Assembly (NCBI GenBank): GCA_937901165.1
Contig: CALCGS010000032.1
Span: 1 to 10,756 of the forward strand
Direction: 5' to 3'
Length of the DNA stretch: 10,756 nt
Source: an uncultured Alphaproteobacteria bacterium
Lineage (GTDB): Bacteria > Pseudomonadota > Alphaproteobacteria > Rs-D84
Made by a program: the position numbers and the translations under genes. Positions 1 to 6,466 of this stretch are shown one piece after another. Below the pieces are notes generated by a model. That model was not told where the DNA came from, ran no database searches, and saw nothing but the letters and a program-made list of their open reading frames with translations. Position 1 is the stretch's first letter. Each line of letters opens with the position of its first letter.

Positions 1-55
1 AACTGACGACCCCTTGCATGCCATGCAAGTGCTCTACCAACTGAGCTACAACCCC
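1..55 (-). tRNA. tRNA-Ala(GGC), 5' part, cut by window edge
   Basis: Read on the minus strand, this starts with acceptor arm GGGGTTG at 55-49. Then come T8/A9, a D arm (GCTC ... GAGC) with AGTTGGTA in the loop, and an anticodon arm CTTGC-ATGGCAT-GCAAG. The anticodon is GGC, so it reads alanine codon GCC. The variable region and start of the T arm follow, and the gene leaves the window at base 1, so the T loop, 3' acceptor strand and CCA cannot be seen. It is divergent from frr, with about 80 bases between them. Confidence 0.93.
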
Positions 56-82
56 TTACTTTTACCTATTGTATATTTCTTC

Positions 83-112
83 TTGCCAAATGTCAAATTT
101 ATTTGCTAATCT
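83..112 (+). promoter_or_regulatory. possible promoter for the frr operon
   Basis: TTGCCA at 83-88 and TAATCT at 107-112, 18 bases apart, are a moderate match to a sigma70-type promoter. They lie between the divergent tRNA-Ala and frr. This is the only gap before the operon, so some promoter is expected unless transcription enters from elsewhere. The -10 is weak, and TATGTT at 112-117 is an alternative. Confidence 0.35.
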
Positions 113-137
113 ATGTTAAAACAACAAGGAGAATTTT

Positions 138-698
138 ATGGATTACCAAATTTTAAAGTCAGAAGTTGAACAAAAAACAGCACAAACTATTGAAGTTTTG
201 AAAACGCAATTTGCTGGATTACGTACGGGGCGTGCGTCTGTACACTTGTTGGATGGTGTTCGTGTTCCTGTGTATGGATCTGATATGCCATTAAATCAGG
301 TTGCCACTGTTTCTACACCAGATAATCAGACTTTGACGGTGACTGTTTGGGATATTACAAATGCTGGTGCGATTGAAAAGGCTATTCGCGATTCGGGGTT
401 GGGATTAAATCCCATGACTGCTGGGGCGGTTATTCGTATGAATATGCCACCACTTACAGAAGAAAGACGTCGTGAATTAACAAAGGTTTCTGGAAAATAT
501 GCCGAAGAAGCGAAAATTTCTATGCGTAATATCAGACAAGATGCAATGGGTAAAATTAAACGTGCAGTGACCGATAAAGAAATTTCAGAAGATGAACAAC
601 GTAAGTTTGAAGACGATATTCAAAAAGTATTTGATAGTCGTGGTGCAGAAGTTGATGCCTTGGCAAAACAGAAAGAATCTGATATTATGTCTTTGTAG
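138..698 (+). CDS. frr: ribosome recycling factor
   Basis: This cytoplasmic factor works with EF-G to split post-termination ribosomes so the subunits can be reused. The 186-residue product matches the usual family length of about 185. It has the characteristic RTGRASVHLLDG segment near residues 29-42, VPVYGSDMPLNQVATV following it, and the helical stretch PPLTEERRRELTKVSGKYAE near 104-123. The ATG is preceded by AAGGAG at 126-131 with 6 bases of spacing, which fixes the start. The gene ends in TAG, and the next gene's Shine-Dalgarno overlaps that stop, so it is the first gene of a compact operon. In many alphaproteobacteria pyrH lies immediately upstream. Here a divergent tRNA takes that place. 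Confidence 0.98.
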   Translation: MDYQILKSEVEQKTAQTIEVLKTQFAGLRTGRASVHLLDGVRVPVYGSDMPLNQVATVSTPDNQTLTVTVWDITNAGAIEKAIRDSGLGLNPMTAGAVIRMNMPPLTEERRRELTKVSGKYAEEAKISMRNIRQDAMGKIKRAVTDKEISEDEQRKFEDDIQKVFDSRGAEVDALAKQKESDIMSL

Positions 699-711
699 GA
701 GATTGATAGTT

Positions 712-1464
712 ATGTTTAAATTATTTAAAAAAGATGAACCGGCGGACATAAAATCTGTAAAGGTTCCACAGCATATTGCTTTTATTTGTGATGGTAATCG
801 TAGATGGGCGGAAAATAAAGGATTGCCACCTTTGATGGGCCATAAGGCTGGGATTGCAAATTTTGAAAAATTGGTTGATTGGTATGTGGCACGTGGTGTT
901 TCAACGATAACTTTTTTTATTTTTTCAACTGAAAATTGGAATAGGTCTGATGAAGAAGTTAATTTTTTAATGGATTTATTTTATTCAGAACTTAGCAAAA
1001 ATATGAAACATGCGATTGAAAAAAATTTGCGTTATAGGGTTATTGGTTCGCGTGATAGATTGCCAGAAAAATTAGCGAAATTATGTGATGAATTGGAAAA
1101 TGTATCTGCTGAAAATACTGGTGGAACGGTTGCGTTTGCTTTGAATTATGGTGGACAGGCAGAAATAGTTGATGCTGTAAATGCTGCAATTGATGCTGGT
1201 GAACATGTGACACGTGAAACTTTTGAAACATTTTTAGATACTGGTGATTTATTACCTATTGATTTAATGGTTAGAACGAGTAATGAATATAGAATTTCTA
1301 ATTTCTTGTTATGGAAATTGGCGTATGCTGAATTGATGTTTGTTCCGCAACATTGGCCAGATTTGGTTGGTAATGAAAAATTATGGCAGGCAACATTGGA
1401 TGAATTTGCCAAAAGAAATAGAAGATTCGGTGGTGGAAAGAAAAAAAATTATTCTGGAAAGTAA
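712..1464 (+). CDS. uppS: isoprenyl (undecaprenyl) diphosphate synthase
   Basis: This enzyme condenses isopentenyl diphosphates onto farnesyl diphosphate to make the C55 lipid carrier for peptidoglycan and other envelope polymers. The product is 250 residues. The catalytic Asp lies in HIAFICDGNRRWA (Asp27), where the family more often has MDGN. FSTENW and FALNYGGQAEIVDAV follow. The C-terminal RTSNEYRISNFLLWKLAYAE corresponds to the substrate-binding Arg/Ser segment, usually RTSGE-x-R-x-SNF, so Gly to Asn is a small deviation. An open frame extends upstream into frr, to 592. ATG 712 is preferred because family homology starts there and GGAG at 698-701 sits 10 bases upstream. It begins 13 bases after the frr stop. 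Confidence 0.97.
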   Translation: MFKLFKKDEPADIKSVKVPQHIAFICDGNRRWAENKGLPPLMGHKAGIANFEKLVDWYVARGVSTITFFIFSTENWNRSDEEVNFLMDLFYSELSKNMKHAIEKNLRYRVIGSRDRLPEKLAKLCDELENVSAENTGGTVAFALNYGGQAEIVDAVNAAIDAGEHVTRETFETFLDTGDLLPIDLMVRTSNEYRISNFLLWKLAYAELMFVPQHWPDLVGNEKLWQATLDEFAKRNRRFGGGKKKNYSGK

Positions 1465-1475
1465 GGAAAGTAAAT

Positions 1476-2129
1476 ATGTCTGAAATTTTGAAACGCATTG
1501 TCGTTGCTGGGGGGTTGATTGTAATTGCTTTGATTGTTGCTTTGTTGCAATGGAAATTTGGTATAAATGCGGTTAGGTATGTTGGAATGTTGGTTGTTGC
1601 AATTATGATTTTTGAAATGGTGCGTTGCTTGTTCAAGACAAAATTACAGGTGTTCGTACAAGATTGGAATTGGTTAAAGTTTTGTTCGTTTTTGGCTTTG
1701 TTGGTGTTGATGATGTTTGCGGTGTACAATGTTTCTGCACATCCGTTGATTATATTGTTATTGTTGATGATTATTTGTGGGGCTGATGTTGGTGCGTGGT
1801 TTTTTGGTAAAATTGTTGGCGGCGATAAATTATGGCAGAAAATTAGTGCAAACAAAACATGGACTGGTCAAATTTCGGGTATCATATGTGGGACTTTGAT
1901 GTCTATATTGTATGGATTTTTATTTGCGGGTCAGTTTATGCCACAATTATTATGGATTGGAATAAGTGTTTCTTTGTTGTCGCAATACGGTGATTTAACT
2001 GCGAGTTGGATAAAAAGAAAAATGGAAATTAAAGATTTTGGAAATTTATTGCCAGGACATGGTGGTATGTTGGATAGATTTGATGGTTGGATTTATGTGT
2101 TGCCGTTAATATGGTGCGTGATGTTATAA
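1476..2129 (+). CDS. cdsA: phosphatidate cytidylyltransferase (CDP-diglyceride synthase)
   Basis: This inner-membrane enzyme makes CDP-diacylglycerol from phosphatidate and CTP, the branch point of phospholipid synthesis. The 217 residues are mostly hydrophobic, with several membrane segments, the first near residues 8-26. The C-terminal signature of the CDS family is intact: SWIKRKMEIKDFGNLLPGHG followed by GMLDRFD, including the K-R-x4-KD and HGG-x-x-DR-x-D elements. It is shorter than the roughly 270-285 residues of E. coli-type proteins, apparently with fewer N-terminal segments. Shine-Dalgarno AAGGAAAG at 1463-1470 overlaps the uppS stop, and only 11 bases separate the genes. dxr, often the next gene in alphaproteobacteria, is not present. 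Confidence 0.95.
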   Translation: MSEILKRIVVAGGLIVIALIVALLQWKFGINAVRYVGMLVVAIMIFEMVRCLFKTKLQVFVQDWNWLKFCSFLALLVLMMFAVYNVSAHPLIILLLLMIICGADVGAWFFGKIVGGDKLWQKISANKTWTGQISGIICGTLMSILYGFLFAGQFMPQLLWIGISVSLLSQYGDLTASWIKRKMEIKDFGNLLPGHGGMLDRFDGWIYVLPLIWCVML

Positions 2130-2145
2130 AGGTAGAGGGTGTAAA

Positions 2146-3204
2146 ATGCATATAGTTTGGACAATTGTTGCTTTGTTGATTGTTTTGGGGGTCGTGGTTT
2201 TTGTGCATGAATTTGGTCATTTTATGGCGGCACGTTGGGCTGGGGTTCGTGTAAATACTTTTTCTATTGGGTTTGGACCTGGGATTATCAAGTGGCACGA
2301 TAAACATGGTACTGTTTGGCAAATTGCTTGTTTGCCGTTGGGGGGGTATGTGTCTATTTATGGTCAAGAAGATATGTTTAACCGTAAAAAATACAAGTCT
2401 TTGGATAAAGAAAAAAAAGTTGGACATTATTTATCTGCACCGGCATGGAAACAGTTTGTTATTATCGCGGCTGGTGTATTTATGAATTTTATATTGGCTT
2501 GGGTTTTGTATTCTTCTATTTTTTTGTTTCAACCAAAAAATGTTCAGTTGCCCGTTGTTGGTCAGGTTATTCAGGAAAGTATCGCTTTTGATGCTGGGGT
2601 AAAACCTGGTGATGTTATTGTGCGTATTGATGGTGATAAAATCACAAATTGGGGTGAATTAATTATTGCAAAAGAATTAGCATCAAAACGTGATGCAAAT
2701 GTATCTTTGTTGCGTGGGGGTGAATTGGTTCAGGTGACATTGGCACCTGCAGAACGTTGGGGCTTGATTGCAGATGGCAGTAAAACAGAATTTAGAAAGA
2801 AAGGTTTTGGTGGGGCATTGTATTCTGGTGCACGTGAAACATATCATCAATCGAAAAATTTATTGATTGTATTAAAGCAAATTGTTACAGGTGAACGGTC
2901 TTCAAAGCAGTTGGGGTCGTTTATTACCATTGCAGAGGTGTCAGGCAAGGCAATGTCGATTGGTTTTTTTGCTTTGTTATCTATAATTGCATTGTTGTCT
3001 GTAAATTTGGCGATTGTTAATTTGTTGCCGTTGCCGGTGCTGGATGGTGGATATTTATTGATTCTAGTGATAGAAGCAATCACTCGTCGCAAATTGGAAG
3101 GCAAAGGTATGGAAATTGCTATATTGTGTGGATGGATTTTGATATTTGGGTTGTTTTTGTTGACTATGTGGAACGATTTAGCGAGAGTTTTAGGATTAAA
3201 TTAA
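2146..3204 (+). CDS. rseP: site-2 intramembrane zinc metalloprotease (RseP/MmpA family)
   Basis: This inner-membrane site-2 protease cleaves membrane substrates such as anti-sigma factors or leftover signal peptides. The first membrane helix carries the HExxH zinc motif (HEFGH, His21-Glu22-His25). One PDZ domain follows at about residues 130-190, around GQVIQESIAFDAGVKPGDVI. A C-terminal membrane segment has NLLPLPVLDGGYL, matching the third zinc ligand motif N-x-x-P-x-x-x-x-DG. The 352 residues and single recognisable PDZ make it shorter than the two-PDZ E. coli protein of about 450. It starts 16 bases after cdsA with a GA/G-rich Shine-Dalgarno at 2130-2140, and ends one base before bamA. 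Confidence 0.96.
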   Translation: MHIVWTIVALLIVLGVVVFVHEFGHFMAARWAGVRVNTFSIGFGPGIIKWHDKHGTVWQIACLPLGGYVSIYGQEDMFNRKKYKSLDKEKKVGHYLSAPAWKQFVIIAAGVFMNFILAWVLYSSIFLFQPKNVQLPVVGQVIQESIAFDAGVKPGDVIVRIDGDKITNWGELIIAKELASKRDANVSLLRGGELVQVTLAPAERWGLIADGSKTEFRKKGFGGALYSGARETYHQSKNLLIVLKQIVTGERSSKQLGSFITIAEVSGKAMSIGFFALLSIIALLSVNLAIVNLLPLPVLDGGYLLILVIEAITRRKLEGKGMEIAILCGWILIFGLFLLTMWNDLARVLGLN

Positions 3205-3205
3205 A

Positions 3206-5479
3206 ATGAAAAAGAATGTAGTTTTTACTTGTTTAATTGCAAGTTTGGTTTTGTGCACAAGTGTTGTCAATGCCACAGTTGTGTCGCGTATAGATGTTAG
3301 TGGTAATAAACGTATGGATGCTGAATCTATACGGATTTTGGCGGGAACGCGTGTTGGTGAAAATGTAAATACTGAACGTACAAATGAAATTGCTAAAAAA
3401 TTGCAAGAAACAGGTTATTTTTCAAAAGTAAATGTATCTATGTCTGGCAGTGTTTTGAAAATACTAACTACGGAAGCACCCACTGTAAATTTGGTTACCA
3501 TAGAGGGTAATGATGAAGTTTCAACAGATGATTTGAAAAAAGAAATTAGGTTGTCGGAACGTTCTTCATATGATGAATCTGTGATTGGTGCTGATGTTAG
3601 TCGAATACTGACTGTGTATCAAAGAAAGGGATATTTTGGTACAAAGGTAAGTCCTAAAAAGATAGATATGGATGATAATCGTGTAAATGTTGTGTTTGAA
3701 ATAGATGAAGGTCATCCAACATGGATTTCTGATATAGATTTTACAGGAAATGAAAATTTTAGTGATTGGACTTTGCGTGGTGAAATTTTATCGCGCGAAC
3801 ATGCTTGGTGGCGTGTGTTGACACAATTTGATGTTTTTGATGAAGATAGAATTCAATATGACCAGCAAATGATACGTCAATTTTATTTGCGAAATGGTTA
3901 TGTTGATGCGAATGTGAAAAATGTGGTTGGTACATTTACACCTGACCGTGAATATTATTCTGTGGTATTTAATATAGAAGAGGGTGAACAATATAAATAT
4001 GGTAAAATTTCTATTGATAATCCTTTTGATGATGTGTCTGATGAAGAATTGCAGGATATTTTGAAAATTGAATCGGGTGATGTTTATAATGTGGACAAGG
4101 TCGAAGAAACTATATCTGCATTGCGTGGTAAAGTTGCAGATTACGGTTATGCGTTTATATCTGTGGAACCTGTACCACAAAAAAATGATTCTGATAAAAC
4201 AATAGATTTGAAGTTTCAAATTCAAAAGACAAATAGGATTTATTTAAATTCTATCAATATATTGGGAAATGTCAGGACTTTTGATAGCGTTATAGAACAA
4301 TCTCTTCCTATGCGTGAAGGTGATCCTTTTTCGTTACAAACAATCGAAGAGGGACGTCAAAATTTAATGCATACACGTTTCTTCAAAGATGTGCAAATGG
4401 TGCCAACACGTATACCTGATGCCAATATGATGAATTTAGATGTGAAATTACAGGAACAACCAACTGGCGAATTGTCTGGGGGATTGGGGTGGTCAAATGT
4501 TAATGGTTTTATGGTCGATGCCTGAATAACTGAAAATAATTTTATGGGACGTGGTCAAATTGTGCAAATAAAGGGGTCTATCGCACAATATCAAAAGCAA
4601 GCATTGTTTAGTTTTACAGAACCGTATATGTTTGGGCGTCAATTATCTGGTGGATTTGATGTGTCGTATACGATGTATAATTATAAACATTTGGGTGGTT
4701 TTGGTTATGATAGGGATTCTTTGAGTATTGCTGGTCGTTTGGGATGGAAATTGACGGATCATTGGTCGCAAACTGTTCGTTTGTCAGCATCATTTGATCA
4801 AAATTATGATTTGCAATTTTCTGGTTGGCATGATGCAACGTTGTACACATTAGGTACAAATTTTAGATATTATAATTTGGATACCAATTTCCAACAAAAT
4901 ACACATACTGGCGTTGTGGGAAATTTTGGGGTTGCATATACTGGATTTGGTGGTACAGAAAATTATATGCGGTATAGTGGCGATATAACTGCTATGGTAA
5001 AATTCTTGGAAGATCGTTGGCAATTACGTTCGTCTGTTGAATTTGGATATTTACAGACATTACAAGATGATTATGTATCGCGTGTATATCGTTATTTCTT
5101 GGGGGGCGAAAGTTTGCGTGGTTTTGATGTTGCCGGTGTAGGCAGTCGTAATTGGTATTATCGTAATTATTCATTGGGTGGAATGTGGAAAGTAAATGGT
5201 TCTGTTCAGTTGAATTTTCCTGTATTTATCCCAGATGAATATCAAGTCAAAGGATTTATATTTACTGATTGGGGGATGTTGGGTAAACCACCACATGAAG
5301 AATATGTTTTTGGTGGACGTGATAATTACATAGATGGTGATTTGCGTACGTCTGCGGGTGTTGGAATTTATTGGAATACGCCAATGGGACCAATGAATTT
5401 TTCTTGGGGTTGGCCGTTAAAAATGAATAAATATGATGAAGAGCGTAGATTTTTATTGTCATTTGAAACGCAATTTTAA
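3206..5479 (+). CDS. bamA: outer-membrane assembly factor BamA, interrupted by an in-frame TGA
   Basis: BamA is the core of the BAM complex, which folds beta-barrel proteins into the outer membrane. The reading frame stays in phase across 758 codons apart from TGA at codon 440 (4523-4525). Part 1 (3206-4525, 439 aa) has a signal peptide (residues 1 to about 23, ending VVNA), five POTRA domains (about 25-90, 92-170, 172-262, 264-343, 345-420) and the first barrel strand. Part 2 (from ATG 4544 to 5479, 311 aa) is the rest of the barrel. It includes the GGESLRGFD loop motif, corresponding to the conserved VRGF/Y, and the terminal Phe. Homologues run straight through, usually with Ser or Gly at the TGA site, so one base change (for example TCA to TGA) explains it. 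No good Shine-Dalgarno precedes 4544. Because BamA is essential, a sequencing error, readthrough, sense decoding of TGA or a true split are all open. Confidence 0.93.
4523..4525 (+). other. in-frame TGA at bamA codon 440
   Basis: The codons around it read M-V-D-A-(TGA)-I-T-E-N-N-F-M-G-R-G-Q. Related BamA proteins run continuously through the equivalent of DxSxxxxNFLGRGQ, so this is a substitution, not a frameshift. All tryptophans around conserved motifs in the window use TGG, so reassignment to Trp is not otherwise supported here. Confidence 0.9.
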
Positions 5480-5505
5480 AAAAAACCCCAAAATTGGGGT
5501 TTTTT
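5480..5505 (+). terminator. intrinsic terminator of the frr-bamA operon
   Basis: Directly after the bamA stop, A-run plus CCCCAA (5480-5491) can pair with TTGGGG plus T-run (5494-5505), leaving a very small AA-centred loop. The stem is GC-rich and runs into six T residues. The flanking A-run also makes it a possible terminator on the opposite strand. Confidence 0.92.
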
Positions 5506-5541
5506 GATTGAAAAAGAATAATGTTGGATAAAAAACATTTG

Positions 5542-5569
5542 TTGACATATTATTTATTTGTGTTATTGT
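5542..5569 (+). promoter_or_regulatory. sigma70-type promoter for the small-gene pair
   Basis: A consensus TTGACA (5542-5547) is followed after 16 bases by TATTGT (5564-5569), giving a predicted start near 5576. This supports ATG 5602 rather than the upstream in-frame ATG at 5521 as the start of the next gene. Confidence 0.65.
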
Positions 5570-5601
5570 TTGGTTGTGATTTTAACAAAAAGGTTTATAA
5601 A

Positions 5602-5781
5602 ATGTCTTATAAAATAAATAAAAAAGCAGCAAAAAATGCTAAATGTGTAAAAATGCTTGAAATGGTTAAATCTGGTATGTTTCAAGATGAACAGATTATG
5701 GGGAATATTGATTCTTTTGATATGGGCAAACGTTGTGAAGAATACTTTTTTACTTGTATGTATTGTAGAAATGGCAGATAA
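5602..5781 (+). CDS. small hypothetical protein with Cys-rich C-terminus (59 aa)
   Basis: I do not recognise this gene. The 59-residue product begins MSYKINKKAAKNAKC and ends CEEYFFTCMYCRNGR, so three cysteines cluster in the last 16 residues, as in a small metal-binding or disulfide motif (inference only). The frame is open from ATG 5521. That longer form would add a hydrophobic, lipobox-like LLFGC segment and become a possible lipoprotein, but a promoter with its -35 at 5542 and -10 at 5564 lies inside it. AAAAAGG just upstream of 5602 is a plausible Shine-Dalgarno. The next small gene starts 76 bases after the stop, with no terminator between. Confidence 0.55.
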   Translation: MSYKINKKAAKNAKCVKMLEMVKSGMFQDEQIMGNIDSFDMGKRCEEYFFTCMYCRNGR

Positions 5782-5857
5782 TTGGAATTTTATTGTTGAT
5801 ATTTCTTGTAAATGTTGTTATCTTTTTTGCTGCATAAATAAGTAAAGGAATAAAATT

Positions 5858-6010
5858 ATGACAGAAGTAAAAAAAGAAACAACAAAAAATCAAATCAATG
5901 TTAAACGTAAACGTGTACAAGACGATAAGGCCAGAAAAAACGCATTGCGTGATATGCGTAAAACAAAAAGTTTTATCAAGGGTCAGTATGATTTATCAAG
6001 AGAAAGATAA
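5858..6010 (+). CDS. small basic hypothetical protein (50 aa)
   Basis: I do not recognise this 50-residue protein. It starts MTEVKKETTKNQINVKRKRV and is extremely rich in Lys and Arg, with a predicted positive charge along its length and no hydrophobic segment. That would suit nucleic-acid or ribosome binding (inference only). The ATG follows AAAGGA at 5844-5849 with good spacing, the stop is TAA, and it lies in the same direction as the preceding small gene, probably in one transcript. It ends 73 bases before tRNA-Gln. Confidence 0.6.
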   Translation: MTEVKKETTKNQINVKRKRVQDDKARKNALRDMRKTKSFIKGQYDLSRER

Positions 6011-6044
6011 ATTGTTATGACTTGTTTGACTTATGAATTATAGG

Positions 6045-6072
6045 TTGAAAATAAAAAAAGTTATTATATAAT
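6045..6072 (+). promoter_or_regulatory. promoter of tRNA-Gln
   Basis: TTGAAA (6045-6050) and a perfect TATAAT (6067-6072) are 16 bases apart. The expected start is near 6079, just before the mature tRNA end at 6084. Confidence 0.7.
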
Positions 6073-6083
6073 TCATTTGTTAT

Positions 6084-6157
6084 TGGGGCATAGTTTAATG
6101 GTAGAACATCGGACTCTGACTCCGCTAGTGTTGGTTCGAATCCAGCTGCCCCAACCA
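6084..6157 (+). tRNA. tRNA-Gln(CTG) with encoded CCA
   Basis: This is a complete 74-base cloverleaf. The acceptor arms are TGGGGCA and TGCCCCA, with discriminator A and an encoded CCA at 6155-6157. The D arm is GTTT ... GAAC with AATGGTA in the loop. The anticodon stem is TCGGA/TCCGC, with a T·C mismatch at the outer pair, around the loop CTCTGAC. The anticodon CTG reads glutamine codon CAG. The T arm is GTTGG-TTCGAAT-CCAGC. It is followed at once by the first long repeat, whose leading hairpin acts as the tRNA terminator. Confidence 0.96.
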
Positions 6158-6350
6158 AAAATTCAAAACGCCCAAAGTGGCGTTTTTAATTTTTTTGTAT
6201 TGAGGGTTATGGTTCAATCATGCAACGACAGTTGCCATGGTTCGACAATGAGTATGCGAAAACGAACGTAAGTGAAGTTTGAGTGCTAACGAATGCCCCG
6301 CAGACGAAGTCGAGGGAATCAGCTGCGACCGCCCAAGATGTACAACCGTT
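6152..6350 (+). repeat. long repeat, copy 1 (199 bp)
   Basis: This matches 7053-7249 over its whole length, with one substitution (6315 G against A) and two extra T in the T-run at 6190-6196. It begins with the last six bases of tRNA-Gln (CAACCA). In order it contains a terminator hairpin (6165-6187), the conserved stretch TATTGAGGGTTATGG, a long imperfect hairpin (6212-6246) with loop GACA, and a GC-richer part with pairing such as CGCAG/CTGCG. It stops at ACAACCGTT, where the sequence becomes copy-specific. Base composition is visibly higher in GC than the flanking genes. No convincing protein is encoded. Confidence 0.95.
6165..6187 (+). terminator. intrinsic terminator after tRNA-Gln (within repeat copy 1)
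   Basis: AAAACGCC (6165-6172) pairs with GGCGTTTT (6179-6186) around the loop CAAAGT and is followed by T residues. It is placed right for ending the tRNA-Gln transcript and is reproduced in all three repeat copies. Confidence 0.85.
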
Positions 6351-6368
6351 CTAAAAAGATCGGTTTTT
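6344..6368 (+). terminator. copy-specific terminator at the end of repeat copy 1
   Basis: AACCGTTCT (6344-6352) pairs with AGATCGGTT (6357-6365) around AAAA, with one T·T mismatch, followed by a T-run. Only the AACCGTT side belongs to the conserved repeat. The equivalent in copy 2 has a different stem, so pairing is kept while sequence changes. Confidence 0.75.
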
Positions 6369-6394
6369 GTTTAGATTTCTAATATTTCCGCAGA

Positions 6395-6444
6395 GTTCGA
6401 AAGTTGTGCTTTCAAATATTGCTATTTTCCTACCACTTTCGAAC
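6395..6444. repeat. 50-bp inverted-repeat element, copy 1
   Basis: GTTCGAAAGT (6395-6404) and ACTTTCGAAC (6435-6444) are perfect inverted arms around a 30-base centre. A second element of exactly the same length follows repeat copy 2 at 7316-7365, and the two agree at about 34 of 50 positions. On the plus strand the right arm runs into TTTTT, so it could also act as a terminator. It ends 9 bases before the -10 of the phosphatase gene, so an operator role is possible. The function is unknown. Confidence 0.75.
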
Positions 6445-6450
6445 TTTTTG

Positions 6451-6459
6451 TGGTATAAT
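6451..6459 (+). promoter_or_regulatory. extended -10 promoter of the phosphatase gene, apparently leaderless
   Basis: TGGTATAAT gives a TG-N-TATAAT extended -10, with no recognisable -35. The usual start, 6-8 bases after the -10, would fall at or next to the A of ATG 6467, and no Shine-Dalgarno is present. The mRNA is therefore predicted to be leaderless. Confidence 0.6.
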
Positions 6460-6466
6460 TTAGTTT

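Noticed and set aside
592..711. Upstream extension of uppS into frr
   Set aside because: The extension lies inside frr, has no family similarity, and a good ribosome-binding site precedes ATG 712.
4523..4525. Selenocysteine at the bamA TGA
   Set aside because: BamA is not a redox enzyme, homologues have Ser or Gly here, and no selenocysteine insertion hairpin is evident just downstream.
6077..6271. Plus-strand frame of 64 codons over tRNA-Gln and repeat copy 1
   Set aside because: It overlaps a certain tRNA gene and its terminator and has no ribosome-binding site.
6395..6444. Peptide-like similarity (F-E-x-G ... F-E-x-x-T-F-E-L) between minus-strand translations of the two 50-bp elements
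   Set aside because: It comes from the repeated TTCGAA/TTTGAA bases. Neither copy has a start codon, and both frames close quickly, so a DNA-level element is the simpler reading.
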